Shown here: piece by piece, positions 9,379 to 17,931 of the stretch
Numbering within the stretch: position 1 is the first letter of the stretch
Layout of the letters: every line of letters begins with the position of its first letter
Origin: Bacteroides clarus YIT 12056
Lineage (GTDB): Bacteria; Bacteroidota; Bacteroidia; Bacteroidales; Bacteroidaceae
Length of the DNA stretch: 64,000 bases
Direction of reading: 5' to 3'
Assembly: GCF_900129655.1 (NCBI RefSeq)
Contig: NZ_FQWK01000003.1
Coordinates: forward strand, 496,001-560,000
Translations under genes and position numbers: made by a program
The notes under the pieces: generated by a model
Databases searched by the model: none
What the model was told of the DNA's origin: nothing
What the model saw: the letters and a program-made list of their open reading frames with translations, nothing else

Positions 9379-9522
9379 GATAACAGCGAGCATGACATCA
9401 CCTTTTCAAGTCCGAGTACTGCTGCCGACTTCTGCACCGGCAGCTGCAATAACGGGTGGCGCGTTTGGAAAGACAAAGACGGAAACACATTGGACGCTGT
9501 TTACAGAAAGCAATTAGAGTAG
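9379..9522 (+). pseudogene. Remnant of a DUF4357 domain protein
   Basis: The frame ending at the TAG of 9520-9522 reads DITFSSPSTAADFCTGSC, then NNGWRVWKDKDGNTLDAVYR. This closely resembles the DUF4357 signature (FxSPSAAAxFVxGxSxNGWxxWKDxxGxTLDxxxR) found at the C-terminus of various nuclease- or restriction-associated proteins. The frame has a stop at 9328-9330 and no start codon before the domain, so only the final 47 or so residues of a former gene remain. A different frame gives a longer ATG-started ORF here (from 9392), but it has low-complexity composition and is a shadow. No partner domain is left nearby. Confidence 0.55.
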
Positions 9523-9589
9523 ATATTATAAAGATACTGAATAAAAAAGTAAAAAGTAAGAAAACAGAATAACCTTCCAATACTTTCCC

Positions 9590-9597
9590 TACCTTTG
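9590..9597 (+). promoter_or_regulatory. Bacteroides -7 element (TACCTTTG)
   Basis: TACCTTTG stands 26 nt before the ATG at 9624 of the glycine-zipper lipoprotein gene. The region upstream is A/T-rich without a clear -33 TTTG. Confidence 0.5.
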
Positions 9598-9623
9598 TAT
9601 ATCATAAAACAAAATTGAATGAT

Positions 9624-10304
9624 ATGAAGAAGTGTTTCGTTGGATTTCTGGCGTTAGTCGCTGTGTGCAGCGGTTGCGGCACAAGCCAAATGGCGTCGGG
9701 CGACCCCGGCGCAATATTTGCGGGTGCAGCCATCGGCGGAAATGTCGGTGGTGCCATCGGCGGTCTGATAGGTGACAATAACGGCGGCTGGCGAGGCGGT
9801 TATCGGGGCTCGGCCATCGGCACAATTATCGGAACCATTGCCGGAGCAGCCATTGGGAATGCCGTCTCCGCCCCGAAACAGGAAGAATACAGCTATCGGA
9901 TAGAAAGAACGGAAACCTGCAAACCGAAGCCCGAAGCCTATCCCGCTCCCTCCGTTTTCGACAATCTGAGAATACGAAACATACGTTTCATCGACGATGA
10001 CCGCGACCATATAATCACTTCCGGCGAAAGCAGCAAAGTGATTTTTGAAATCATGAACGAGGGGAATCAGACGATATATAATGTAGTCCCTATGGTGACG
10101 GAAATTACAGGCATGAAGCGCATCTATATTTCTCCGCCCGTCATGGTGGAACAGATAGCTCCGCGCAACGGCGTGAAGTATACCGCCAACATCAGCGCAG
10201 GAGACCGGATAAAGACGGGCGATATCACCATACGCGTGGCCGTAGCCGACGGAAACGGGCAACAATACGACTGGCAGGAATTCTCACTGTCCACCAGGCG
10301 GTAA
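9624..10304 (+). CDS. Lipoprotein with glycine-zipper motif
   Basis: This is a 226-residue envelope protein. MKKCFVGFLALVAVCSGC is a short type II signal with Cys18 as the likely lipid site. Residues about 28-85 are a glycine-zipper region (AIFAGAAIGGNVGGAIGG, later GTIIGTIAGAAIG), as in outer-membrane-associated zipper proteins. The C-terminal half (about 110-226) forms a beta-sandwich-like domain with the pattern seen after such zippers in Bacteroidota (IRFIDDDRDHIITSGES, FEIMNEGNQTIYNVVPMV). The ATG at 9624 is preferred over the upstream TTG at 9615 because it begins the signal peptide. The function is unknown; zipper proteins often insert into or organise membranes. Confidence 0.85.
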   Translation: MKKCFVGFLALVAVCSGCGTSQMASGDPGAIFAGAAIGGNVGGAIGGLIGDNNGGWRGGYRGSAIGTIIGTIAGAAIGNAVSAPKQEEYSYRIERTETCKPKPEAYPAPSVFDNLRIRNIRFIDDDRDHIITSGESSKVIFEIMNEGNQTIYNVVPMVTEITGMKRIYISPPVMVEQIAPRNGVKYTANISAGDRIKTGDITIRVAVADGNGQQYDWQEFSLSTRR

Positions 10305-10355
10305 AAGAGTTACCGGAGTTTCCATACGAACCGAACAACCTATAAACAACAGATT

Positions 10356-12158
10356 ATGGCCGACAACTATCTGGAAAATCAATACGAACGATACCTGGCA
10401 CGCAAGGCCGCCTGGGAAAGAGAACGTAAATACGGAAAGAAAAAGAAATCTGTACACCCGCGCCCTCTGCCGCAACAAGCCGAAGATGATGTTGTGACCG
10501 ATTCGGAAGAAGTTATGCTGCATCCCTTCCATACGTCCGTAACAGACATTCCGCTGCCGGAAAAGTTTACTTACCCCTTTTGCTACACTCCGCATCCACT
10601 CTGCATCGCGGCGGTGAAAGAGGTGCAGGACTATCTTGGCCGACAAGACCGATGGAAAGAAGAGTTGGCGCAAGGCAAAATGTTCGGCGTATTGGTGGTG
10701 AAAACGGACAAAGGCGAAATAGGATATCTCGCGGCTTTCTCGGGCATCCTGGCAGGCAAAAACGTGCATCCTTTCTTTGTACCGCCCGTGTACGACCTGT
10801 TGCAACCGCAAGGATTCTTCAAAACAGAAGAAGAGCAAATCTCACAAATCAACGTACGTATCAGACAGTTGGAAGAGGATGAAGCATACAGACGGCGGAT
10901 TGAGCAACTGACCGCCTTGCAACAAACCGCCCGAGCGTCTTTGGAAGAAGCCAGGCTGCAAATGAAAGCCGCCAAAGAGAGGCGGGAAGAACGGAGACGG
11001 CAGGCCGCCTTATCTCCCGACTGCCGAATCACTCCCGAAGAAGAAAGCACTCTGATACGTGAAAGCCAGTTTCAGAAAGCGGAATACAAACGTATGGAAC
11101 GTGCCTGGAAAGAGCGTATCGCCCCTTTACAACAAACCGTCTCCACCCACGAGGCCGGCATACAGGCATTGAAAGCCGAACGGAAGGTGCGCTCCGCCGC
11201 CCTGCAACAAAAACTGTTCGGACAATTCAAAATGCTGAATCACCGGGGAGAAGTCAAGACGCTTTGCGACATCTTTGAGCAGACCGTACACAAAACCCCA
11301 CCCGCAGGAGCCGGTGAGTGCGCCGCCCCCAAACTGTTGCAACAAGCCTATCTGCATGGTTGGAAGCCTATTGCAATGGCAGAGTTCTGGTGGGGAGAGT
11401 CTCCCAAAACAGAGATACGGCATCACGGACATTACTATCCGGCTTGCAAAGGCAAGTGCGAACCGATTTTGAGACATATGCTGCAAGGTCTTGAAGTGGA
11501 CGAGAATCCGATGCTGAAGGAATTGCAGTCCAACAAGAAAGAATTGGAAATCATCTATGAAGATGAATGGTTGGCGGTGGTTAATAAACCGGCAGGCATG
11601 TTGTCCGTTCCCGGCAAAGAAGATGCGGCTTCCGTTTACAGCGTGGTACGTGAACGGTATCCTGACGCGGACGGTCCGTTGATTGTGCATCGCCTGGACA
11701 TGGCGACATCGGGTCTGTTGGTGGTGGCAAAGACCAAGCAAGTTCACCAAAACCTGCAGGCGCAATTTAAAAACCGCAGTATCCAAAAGCGCTATATAGC
11801 ATTGCTTCAAGGAATGGTTTCGCAAGATACGGGAACGGTTGAGCTGCCGCTATGCCCGAATCCGCTTGACCGTCCCCGGCAAATGGTACATGCCGAATAT
11901 GGCAAACCCGCCGTAACAGACTTTGAGGTATTGAAACGCGGGGATAACCGCACCCGCATCGCTTTTTATCCACGTACCGGACGCACACATCAGCTTCGGG
12001 TACACGCCGCCCACCCGCTCGGACTGCACTGCCCCATTATCGGCGACGAGCTCTACGGAAAGAAAGCCGAACGGCTGTATCTGCATGCCGAGACGCTGGA
12101 ATTCACCCATCCCATAACCGGGAAGCAAGTGAGAATCAGCCGAAAAGCAGACTTTTAA
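10356..12158 (+). CDS. RluA-family pseudouridine synthase with long N-terminal extension
   Basis: The C-terminal part (about 395-600) is an RluA-type pseudouridine synthase with the catalytic motif HRLDMATSGLLVVAKT and the later RTGRTHQLRVHAAH motif. It isomerises uridine in structured RNA; the target cannot be told. The N-terminal 390 residues are not typical of RluA, RluC or RluD. A basic, Arg/Lys-rich start is followed by a domain with GKMFGVLVVKTDKGEIGYL and AAFSG, a long charged coiled coil (about 170-300) and a short Cys-containing linker (YYPACKGKCEPI). The combination recurs in a longer RluA subgroup as I know it, so it is a family feature rather than an accident. The 600-residue length fits that subgroup. 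Confidence 0.9.
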   Translation: MADNYLENQYERYLARKAAWERERKYGKKKKSVHPRPLPQQAEDDVVTDSEEVMLHPFHTSVTDIPLPEKFTYPFCYTPHPLCIAAVKEVQDYLGRQDRWKEELAQGKMFGVLVVKTDKGEIGYLAAFSGILAGKNVHPFFVPPVYDLLQPQGFFKTEEEQISQINVRIRQLEEDEAYRRRIEQLTALQQTARASLEEARLQMKAAKERREERRRQAALSPDCRITPEEESTLIRESQFQKAEYKRMERAWKERIAPLQQTVSTHEAGIQALKAERKVRSAALQQKLFGQFKMLNHRGEVKTLCDIFEQTVHKTPPAGAGECAAPKLLQQAYLHGWKPIAMAEFWWGESPKTEIRHHGHYYPACKGKCEPILRHMLQGLEVDENPMLKELQSNKKELEIIYEDEWLAVVNKPAGMLSVPGKEDAASVYSVVRERYPDADGPLIVHRLDMATSGLLVVAKTKQVHQNLQAQFKNRSIQKRYIALLQGMVSQDTGTVELPLCPNPLDRPRQMVHAEYGKPAVTDFEVLKRGDNRTRIAFYPRTGRTHQLRVHAAHPLGLHCPIIGDELYGKKAERLYLHAETLEFTHPITGKQVRISRKADF

Positions 12159-12194
12159 TCAAATGTTCAGGAATAAACAACAATACATATCAGA

Positions 12195-12632
12195 ATGACT
12201 ATTCTCCGCCCCACCCCGCAAGACTATGACGAGCTGCTCGCCGTATGGGAAGCCTCCGTACGAAGCACCCACCATTTCCTGACGGAAGAGAACATACAGT
12301 TCTATAAGCCATTGGTACGAAACCGATACTTTCAAGCCGTAGAGCTTTACATCATCCGGAACCGGGAAGGAAAAATCGCCGCCTTCATGGGACTGAGCGA
12401 TGAGCTCATCGAAATGCTTTTTGTACATCCCGCGGAGCAAGGAAAAGGCTGCGGCAAGCAGTTGATACAATACGCGCTCCACGAAAAGCATATATATAAG
12501 GTAGACGTCAACGAGCAAAACGAATCAGCTCACCGATTCTACCTGCACACGGGCTTCCGGCTTATCGGAAGAGATGAAACCGACCCTGCGGGAAATCCTT
12601 TTCCCATATTGCACCTGCAATGGAAGCCGTAA
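12195..12632 (+). CDS. GNAT-family N-acetyltransferase, YjaB-like
   Basis: The 145-residue product has the GNAT fold. The acetyl-CoA-binding motif A is MLFVHPAEQGKGCGKQLIQYAL (Q/RxxGxG form) at about 75-97, and the motif B region VNEQNESAHRFYLHTGF comes near 108-125. The start and overall order (LRPTPQDYDELLAVWEASVRSTHHFL) are those of the YjaB-like branch. It transfers an acetyl group to an amine, but the substrate is not known. It sits 36 nt after the pseudouridine synthase gene and 38 nt before a VOC-fold gene, all in one direction, possibly one transcript of unrelated functions. Confidence 0.88.
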   Translation: MTILRPTPQDYDELLAVWEASVRSTHHFLTEENIQFYKPLVRNRYFQAVELYIIRNREGKIAAFMGLSDELIEMLFVHPAEQGKGCGKQLIQYALHEKHIYKVDVNEQNESAHRFYLHTGFRLIGRDETDPAGNPFPILHLQWKP

Positions 12633-12670
12633 ACAAACCCATATCGCATAACACAAAAACAGATTGACTT

Positions 12671-13063
12671 ATGAGAATACACCACATCGCCATCTGGACT
12701 TTTCGTCTGGAAGAAATGAAAGAGTTTTATATCCGTTACTTCAAAGGTACAGGCAATGAAAAGTACGTCAATCCCCAAAAAGGATTTGAATCCTACTTTA
12801 TCCGTTTCGACAGCGGAGCCGACCTGGAGCTGATGAGCCGTACCGATGTACGGGATACTCCCATTGAAGAAAACAGACTCGGCCTGACCCACTTCGCCTT
12901 TGCACTCAACAGCAAAGAGGAAGTTCTCGGCCTGACGGAACAACTGCGCAGCGCCGGATATACCATCGCCGGGGAGCCCCGTACCTCGGGAGACGGATAT
13001 TTTGAAAGTGTAGTACTCGACCCCGACGGCAACCGGGTGGAATGCGTGTTCAAGGCAGTCTAA
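12671..13063 (+). CDS. VOC-superfamily (glyoxalase/bleomycin-resistance-like) protein
   Basis: The protein has 130 residues, one VOC module of two beta-alpha-beta-beta-beta repeats. Candidate metal ligands are His5 (IHHIAIW), Glu53 (DLELM), His75 (LTHFAF) and the late Glu (NRVECVF), the usual H/E-H/E pattern of lactoylglutathione-lyase-like enzymes. Typical motifs are LGLTHFAFAL and VVLDPDGNRVE. The reaction may be a lyase, epimerase or resistance binding protein; sequence does not decide. Bacteroides has no glutathione as far as known, so a methylglyoxal-glutathione role is unlikely. Confidence 0.87.
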   Translation: MRIHHIAIWTFRLEEMKEFYIRYFKGTGNEKYVNPQKGFESYFIRFDSGADLELMSRTDVRDTPIEENRLGLTHFAFALNSKEEVLGLTEQLRSAGYTIAGEPRTSGDGYFESVVLDPDGNRVECVFKAV

Positions 13064-13123
13064 AAAGTCATTTTACACAGAATTTAAATCAACGCCTTTC
13101 GCCCGGCATTGCACTAAGTTTCT

Positions 13124-13131
13124 TATGTTTG
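13124..13131 (+). promoter_or_regulatory. Bacteroides -7 element (TATGTTTG)
   Basis: TATGTTTG fits TAnnTTTG and lies 40 nt before the ATG at 13172. A TTTC at 13097-13100 is a possible, poorly spaced -33 box. Confidence 0.45.
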
Positions 13132-13171
13132 CAGCGTAATTCATAAGTTGATTTTAAATTTATCGGAAACC

Positions 13172-14470
13172 ATGAAAATCATTGCATTCCTATTTACAGC
13201 ATTTATCAGTCTGCAAACGTTCGGACAAGAGAAATTCCCCGACGGTACGCCTATCCCCGACTGGTTCAGACAAAACGAAATCGTAAACATCGAAACACTG
13301 GGACAGAAATATACCATAACCGATTATGGTGTAGTAAACGACAGTACAATCCTCCAAACAGAAAAGATACAGGCGGTAATAGACCGGGCAGCCCGAAACG
13401 GCGGCGGTGTCATTGTTGTCCCCAAAGGAACTTTCCTCAGCGGTTCAATCTTCTTCAAACCCCGGACACATCTATATATGGAAGAAGGTTCCGTATTGAA
13501 AGGAAGTGATGACATCAGCAATTTCGCCATTGTCAACACCCGCATAGAAGGACAAAGCCTGAAGTATTTCGCCGCTCTGGTCAATGCCGACAAAGTAAAC
13601 GGATTTACAATCTCCGGCAAAGGCACAATCAACGGTAACGGACATAGATACTGGAAATCATTCTGGCTGCGCCGGCAGGTTATCCCGAAATGCACCAACA
13701 TGGACGAGTTGCGTCCCCGTCTGCTCTACATCTCCAACAGCAACGATGTGCAAATCTCCGGAGTACGTCTCATGAACTCTCCGTTCTGGACTACGCATAT
13801 CTACCGCTGCAATAACATCAAGTTGCTGAATCTCCATATTTTCGCTCCCGCCGCTCCGGTAAAAGCGCCGAGCAGTGACGCCATCGATATCGATGTATGC
13901 AGCAACGTACTGGTTAAGAACTGCTATATGTCCGTCAATGACGATGCCGTAGCCCTGAAAGGCGGTAAAGGCCCGTGGGCGGATAAAGACGCCAATAACG
14001 GCAGCAATACCAATATCATCATAGAAGACTGTACATATGGTTTTTGCCACAGCGGCCTGACGTGCGGCAGTGAATCGATACACAACCGCAACATCATACT
14101 CCGCCGTTGCAAAATCAGCAACGCTACCCGTCTGCTGTGGCTGAAGATGCGTCCCGACACGCCGCAACACTACGAATACATCCTGGTGGAAGACATCACA
14201 GGCGATGCCAAGAGCATGCTGCTCATCAAACCGTGGACACAGTTCTTCGACCTCAAAGGCCGTAAGGATATTCCCCTCTCACGTGCCAACAACGTAACTT
14301 TGCGCAATATCAACCTGAGTTGCGACATATTCTTCAACGTCAGCAAGTCCGACCAGTACGAATTGAAGGATTTCACTTTCGAGAATCTGAATATCAAGGC
14401 AAAGGACGCCAAATGCGATAAAGAGATTATCTCTAATTTTGAATGGAAGAACGTTAAGGTCAATCAATAA
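13172..14470 (+). CDS. Glycoside hydrolase family 28 (polygalacturonase-like) enzyme
   Basis: This 432-residue secreted enzyme has a signal peptide ([18 protein letters not shown]). It folds as a right-handed beta-helix and hydrolyses galacturonan or related pectic bonds. GH28 catalytic blocks are visible: [10 protein letters not shown] (the NTDG region), [10 protein letters not shown] (paired Asp) and the [11 protein letters not shown] block in place of the usual GHG. An Arg/Lys site should follow near LLWLKMRPD. The ATG at 13172 is chosen over an upstream TTG at 13150 because it begins the signal peptide. No SusC/SusD pair flanks it, so it is outside a pectin locus here. Its 3' end overlaps the convergent nfo gene by 11 nt. 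Confidence 0.92.
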   Translation: MKIIAFLFTAFISLQTFGQEKFPDGTPIPDWFRQNEIVNIETLGQKYTITDYGVVNDSTILQTEKIQAVIDRAARNGGGVIVVPKGTFLSGSIFFKPRTHLYMEEGSVLKGSDDISNFAIVNTRIEGQSLKYFAALVNADKVNGFTISGKGTINGNGHRYWKSFWLRRQVIPKCTNMDELRPRLLYISNSNDVQISGVRLMNSPFWTTHIYRCNNIKLLNLHIFAPAAPVKAPSSDAIDIDVCSNVLVKNCYMSVNDDAVALKGGKGPWADKDANNGSNTNIIIEDCTYGFCHSGLTCGSESIHNRNIILRRCKISNATRLLWLKMRPDTPQHYEYILVEDITGDAKSMLLIKPWTQFFDLKGRKDIPLSRANNVTLRNINLSCDIFFNVSKSDQYELKDFTFENLNIKAKDAKCDKEIISNFEWKNVKVNQ

Positions 14471-15308
14471 CGTTCGCCTCAAAACCACGCAACATATTGA
14501 TTTCTTCCGCCCAAAGTGATTCATCGGGAGTTTCAAGCACAATCGGCATGTCGTTGAACCGTTCATCTTTCATGAAACGTTCAAAGAAACCCATGCCGAT
14601 AAGTCCTTTCCCGATGCTATCATGGCGGTCTACGCGAGTTCCCAACGCCTTTTTGGAATCATTCAGGTGGATAGCGCGAAGAAAGCCGAAACCGACGGTC
14701 TTATCGAAATCCTCAAACACCTTATCGTACTCGTTTACAATATCATATCCCGCCGTATAGGTATGACAGGTATCAAGGCAAACGCCTACGCGGGACTTAT
14801 CTTCCACCCGGTCGATGATATGCTTCAAGTGCCAGAATTCATTGCCGACATTACTGCCTTGCCCGGCGGTGTTCTCAATAACCGCCGTAACGCCCTGCGT
14901 CTTGCCCAATGTCATATTGATGGATTCGGCCACCCTATCCAGACAAGCCTTAACGGAAATCTTGTTCAAGTGACTGCCCGGATGAAAATTCAGTAACTTC
15001 AATCCTAACTCTTCACAACGCTGCATCTCATCCAGAAAAGCCGCACGGCTTTTCGCCAGTCCTTCCTCTTCGGGATGTCCCAGATTTATCAGATAACTGT
15101 CGTGCGGAAGAATATAGCGTGCATCCAAAGCATACTTTCCGCAATTCTCCTTAAATAAAGCAATGCTTTCCCGCGTCAGAGGTTTCGCCACCCACTGGCG
15201 CTGGTTCTTGGTAAACAGGGCAAAAGCGTTCGCCCCTATTTCATGGGCATTGACGGGAGCGAATTCCACACCGCCGCCGGCGGATACATGCGCGCCTATA
15301 AATTTCAT
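14460..15308 (-). CDS. nfo: Endonuclease IV (apurinic/apyrimidinic endonuclease)
   Basis: The protein has 282 residues, a normal length for Nfo. It cleaves the phosphodiester 5' to abasic sites in base excision repair and uses three zinc ions in a TIM barrel. Family motifs are [15 protein letters not shown] at the N-terminus, [54 protein letters not shown] and PIVLETP; the His, Glu and Asp ligands lie in these. Homologues begin at MKFIGAHVS, so 15308 is preferred to the ATG at 15326. It is followed (in transcription order) by the GH28 tail and preceded by an MGMT-like gene 22 nt away, giving a small DNA repair pair. Confidence 0.95.
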   Translation of the reverse strand: MKFIGAHVSAGGGVEFAPVNAHEIGANAFALFTKNQRQWVAKPLTRESIALFKENCGKYALDARYILPHDSYLINLGHPEEEGLAKSRAAFLDEMQRCEELGLKLLNFHPGSHLNKISVKACLDRVAESINMTLGKTQGVTAVIENTAGQGSNVGNEFWHLKHIIDRVEDKSRVGVCLDTCHTYTAGYDIVNEYDKVFEDFDKTVGFGFLRAIHLNDSKKALGTRVDRHDSIGKGLIGMGFFERFMKDERFNDMPIVLETPDESLWAEEINMLRGFEANVID

Positions 15309-15330
15309 ATTCCGATTGTTATTCATTTGT

Positions 15331-15642
15331 TTATTGTTCTTTCATAAATTCCCATTGAGACTTTTTCATATCTACAAAACCGTTTGCCCTGAACCGGACA
15401 CCTTCACTTTCCAGCAACGCTCTTTGCTCCGTCCAGCCCGGTACCAGTCTGCCTTGACTGTTCACCACCCTATGGCAAGGCAGGTGCAAATCTTCCGGCA
15501 CGTTGTGCATCGCCTGTCCCACCATACGCGAACACTGAGGTCTGCCTACCAGATAGGCAATCTGTCCGTAAGTCACCACGCGTCCCGCAGGAATAGCGGC
15601 AACAACGCTGTAAACATCTTGCAGAAAAGCATCGTGATTCAT
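15331..15642 (-). CDS. MGMT-family (methylguanine-DNA methyltransferase-like) protein
   Basis: A 103-residue protein consisting only of the C-terminal DNA-binding and active-site domain of O6-alkylguanine-DNA alkyltransferases. The motif PCHRVV keeps the acceptor cysteine, unlike Atl proteins, which have Trp there. The helix region [21 protein letters not shown] is well conserved. It could repair O6-alkylguanine directly or act as a flagging protein for excision repair. The ATG at 15642 is used because the upstream extension (to 15708) is not family-like. It lies just upstream of nfo, so the two are probably co-transcribed. Confidence 0.9.
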   Translation of the reverse strand: MNHDAFLQDVYSVVAAIPAGRVVTYGQIAYLVGRPQCSRMVGQAMHNVPEDLHLPCHRVVNSQGRLVPGWTEQRALLESEGVRFRANGFVDMKKSQWEFMKEQ

Positions 15643-15769
15643 AAGATACAGTCTTTCTTTCCGGCAAAGATAAGGCAAACGGAGAGCATACAAAACAAGT
15701 CCGCTCATTTTTTACACCGAATGACGGGATGAGATGCCCGCCTGTCGGGACAGGAACACCTCTTTCCGT

Positions 15770-16252
15770 TTATAGGAAGGTGCTTGCTCCAAGCGTGTTA
15801 TAGGCGTAAGTGATATTCTGCTGGCGAAGGACCTCGCCTTTCGGAGTAAACAATATCTGATATTTTATCTGCACATTCGGTTTGCCCACTTGTATGGCCA
15901 CGATGGGTTGCCATTTGGGAAACTGTACCCAAACAACGTTCTGTACCACCCCGTCCGAAAACTGGCTGGCGGCAAAAGCATTGAACACGGCGGCGGGCAC
16001 TTCATCCAGCGTTTCCCAGTCCGTTTGCTTCATTACCCACTCCGCATCCGAGTTGAACCAGACTTTGGTATCGAAGCCATTCATCATAAAATCCGCCACA
16101 TAATACGCCTTGTCCTGCGACCAGGCTATGCCGACGGCTGTGGGATACATCTTTTTAAGAGCTATTTGCACGCTGTCGGGAGCATAACCGGCAGAGGCGG
16201 ATATAGATGCCAGAAGCATCAGAATCAATAAAGAAGTTTTCAATTTATTCAT
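15770..16252 (-). CDS. PepSY-like (DUF2874) exported protein
   Basis: This 160-residue protein has a cleavable signal peptide (MNKLKTSLLILMLLASISASA). Its body is one or two PepSY-like repeats of the Bacteroidota DUF2874 type (APDSVQIALKKMYPTAVGIAWSQDKAYYVADF, then VPAAVFNAFAAS). Such periplasmic proteins are thought to bind or inhibit peptidases, though the role is not established. The region past its stop contains short hairpins (CCTGTCGGGACAGG at 15741-15754) that could end transcription. It stands alone between a repair pair and a divergent acetyltransferase gene. Confidence 0.85.
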   Translation of the reverse strand: MNKLKTSLLILMLLASISASAGYAPDSVQIALKKMYPTAVGIAWSQDKAYYVADFMMNGFDTKVWFNSDAEWVMKQTDWETLDEVPAAVFNAFAASQFSDGVVQNVVWVQFPKWQPIVAIQVGKPNVQIKYQILFTPKGEVLRQQNITYAYNTLGASTFL

Positions 16253-16359
16253 AATCGTTCAGGTATTAATGGTTCACCGCAAATGATGCGCGGCAAGCAC
16301 GGATTATACTTATTATACGAATTATCACTGATTAATCAACAGTATCACTTCGTTTTTTG

Positions 16360-16390
16360 TTTGGTAGTATCCCTGCAAAGATTAATTTTG
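16360..16390 (+). promoter_or_regulatory. Full Bacteroides promoter (TTTG-N19-TAATTTTG)
   Basis: TTTG at 16360-16363 and TAATTTTG at 16383-16390 are separated by exactly 19 nt, the preferred spacing of the Bacteroidota housekeeping promoter. The GNAT gene starts 24 nt after the -7 box. Confidence 0.75.
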
Positions 16391-16413
16391 CAACGTAAAT
16401 CCATGAAAGCGAT

Positions 16414-16869
16414 ATGATAAGTATATATCCTGTTCTTCATAACAAGAAACAATACCTCGACCTCCTACTCCTGGCCGACGAACAAGAGTCCATGATAGAC
16501 CGTTATCTGGAACGTGGCGAAATGTTCGTCCTGACGGATGCAGGTAACATAAAAGCCGCCTGTGTCGTTACTCGTGAAGCGGAAGATGTTTTCGAGATAA
16601 AGAACATTGCCACCTACCCGCAATTCCAACGGCAGGGATATGGCAGGATACTGATAGAATATCTTTTCAAGCGGTATGCAGACAGATGCCGAACTATGCT
16701 CGTGGGTACGGGCGACAGTCCTCTGACCGTTCCCTTTTATGAAAGCTGCGGATTCACATATTCGCACCGCATCCCCGACTTCTTTACGGACAACTACGAC
16801 CATCCCATATACGAAGCGGGCAAGCAACTGAAAGATATGATTTACCTAAAACGCAGCATGCATGAGTAA
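16414..16869 (+). CDS. GNAT-family N-acetyltransferase
   Basis: The 151-residue product carries the GNAT acetyl-CoA site IKNIATYPQFQRQGYGRILIEYL (about 64-86, with the QRQGYG loop) and the later region VGTGDSPLTVPFYESCGF. The C-terminal DFFTDNYDHPIYEAGKQLKDMIYL is typical of the YvbK/YhbS-like branch. The substrate is unknown. It is driven by a near-ideal promoter and overlaps the following YgbA-like gene by 8 nt, so the two products are probably made together. Confidence 0.9.
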   Translation: MISIYPVLHNKKQYLDLLLLADEQESMIDRYLERGEMFVLTDAGNIKAACVVTREAEDVFEIKNIATYPQFQRQGYGRILIEYLFKRYADRCRTMLVGTGDSPLTVPFYESCGFTYSHRIPDFFTDNYDHPIYEAGKQLKDMIYLKRSMHE

Positions 16870-17236
16870 AAAGAACGTCCGCCCATCACGCATCGCCCAA
16901 GAGCAACGCACCGTAGAGCAGATGATCCGTCTCTACTGCCGCAAGAAAGAGGGCAACAAAGAACTTTGCCCGCAATGCCTCGAATTACTGGAGTATGCCC
17001 GCGTGCGCCTGTCCCGCTGCCCGTTTGGCGAGAAGAAGAACACTTGCAGGCTCTGCCCCATTCATTGCTACAAGCCTGCCATGAAAGAACGGATGCGTGA
17101 GGTGATGCGGTATGCCGGGCCGCGAATGCTGCTCTATCACCCTGCGGCGGCACTCCGGCATTTATGGAAGGAGTATATACATCAATATTTCAGCAAACGC
17201 TTCGGACTGCCATGCCAGGAACAGCACAAACAGTAG
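16862..17236 (+). CDS. YgbA-like (nitrous oxide-stimulated promoter family) protein
   Basis: This small basic protein (124 residues) has the family cysteine pattern: LCPQCLELLEYARVRLSRCP, then KKNTCRLCPIHCYKP. Six or seven conserved cysteines suggest a metal or iron-sulfur site. The E. coli member YgbA is linked to nitric-oxide stress through its NsrR control. That link is known for the enteric protein only and not seen here. The start overlaps the acetyltransferase stop. The 3' end overlaps, tail to tail, the end of a zinc-ribbon ORF on the other strand by 55 nt. Confidence 0.85.
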   Translation: MSKKNVRPSRIAQEQRTVEQMIRLYCRKKEGNKELCPQCLELLEYARVRLSRCPFGEKKNTCRLCPIHCYKPAMKERMREVMRYAGPRMLLYHPAAALRHLWKEYIHQYFSKRFGLPCQEQHKQ

Positions 17237-17391
17237 ACTTCCGTCAAATTATACCCTTCCAAAGAAGCTTCGGGATCTTTGGGCACAATCTCTCCCTCAC
17301 GGGAAACATATACGGGCAGACGCTCTCCGCTGCCGTTCAGGACAAAAAAAGCCCCCACTTTACATTGGGGGCATACCATTTTACGCATCAT
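17182..17391 (-). CDS. Small zinc-ribbon-like protein coupled to the MaoC gene
   Basis: A 69-residue ORF with two metal-binding-type pairs, CPQC (residues 7-10) and CLCC (53-56, in EVYCLCCSWHGSPKRL). The composition is protein-like and not random. Its ATG shares one base with the maoC stop (TGATG), the usual mark of translational coupling. An intrinsic-terminator-like hairpin with a run of seven T lies within codons 6-15 (17344-17372), so transcription may stop early unless ribosomes are translating. The 3' end overlaps the convergent YgbA-like gene. I cannot name the family. Confidence 0.65.
   Translation of the reverse strand: MMRKMVCPQCKVGAFFVLNGSGERLPVYVSREGEIVPKDPEASLEGYNLTEVYCLCCSWHGSPKRLLKY
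17344..17372 (-). terminator. Intrinsic terminator inside the zinc-ribbon ORF
   Basis: On the minus strand GCCCCCA (17372-17366) pairs with TGGGGGC (17357-17351) across an 8-nt loop and is followed by seven T (17350-17344). It would end the maoC transcript, yet the bases also encode the CPQCKVGAFF start of the next ORF. Confidence 0.75.
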
Positions 17392-17855
17392 CAGTTGAAG
17401 TAATATAAGAAGATGGCGATACCTTCGAGCGCTTTCTTCTTTTCGCCCTCTATTTCGATAGCAAACTTGATTTCCGCCTTTGCCACACCGCGCAGGTTTG
17501 CCAGCGAGTGCAGGGAAGCCACCAAACGGATGCTCTGCCCGGACAGTACAGCCTGGCCGAACTTCATCTTGTCCATACCATAGTTAATCATCATCTTCAG
17601 GTTGTTCACCTCAATAATCTGGTTCCACAGATGCGGCAGCATGGAGAGGGTAAGATAACCGTGCGCAATAGTACTCTTAAAAGGACTTTCGGTCTTGGCA
17701 CGCTCGGTATCAACGTGAATCCACTGGTGGTCCAGCGTTGCGTCGGCAAAGAGGTTGATACGTTCCTGCGTAAGCTCCACATATTCCGAAACACCGATTT
17801 GCTGACCTATCAGCTTTTCAAAATCCTCATACGAGTTGATAATAACTTTTTCCAT
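17391..17855 (-). CDS. MaoC-family hydratase/dehydratase
   Basis: This 154-residue single hot-dog-fold protein is an enoyl-CoA hydratase-like enzyme. The hydratase-2 motif is present as FADATLDHQWIHVDTERAKTESPFKSTIAHGYLTLSML, with the catalytic Asp and His in the DATLDHQWIH part. Members hydrate trans-2-enoyl-CoA or related thioesters; the exact substrate is unknown. The ATG at 17855 is preferred because the extension to 17900 is not family-like. A TTTG/TATCTTTG promoter lies upstream. Confidence 0.9.
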   Translation of the reverse strand: MEKVIINSYEDFEKLIGQQIGVSEYVELTQERINLFADATLDHQWIHVDTERAKTESPFKSTIAHGYLTLSMLPHLWNQIIEVNNLKMMINYGMDKMKFGQAVLSGQSIRLVASLHSLANLRGVAKAEIKFAIEIEGEKKKALEGIAIFLYYFN

Positions 17856-17897
17856 ATATTCTTTGTTTTGTTGGGTAAATAGCGTTGTAAACGGTAA

Positions 17898-17931
17898 CAA
17901 AGATACCGCTTATCTCCGAATAAATTACAAA
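17898..17931 (-). promoter_or_regulatory. Promoter for the MaoC gene
   Basis: Minus strand TTTG (17931-17928) and TATCTTTG (17905-17898) are 22 nt apart, slightly longer than the usual spacing. The start codon is 43 nt downstream of the -7 box. Confidence 0.55.

Noticed and set aside
9332..9517. 61-residue ORF from 9332
   Set aside because: It is in a different frame from the DUF4357 match and its composition is low-complexity.
15725..15780. Further dyad array after the PepSY-like gene
   Set aside because: The hairpins have uneven spacing (15 and 23 nt) and differ in arm and loop length, so they are treated as ordinary terminator-like structure.
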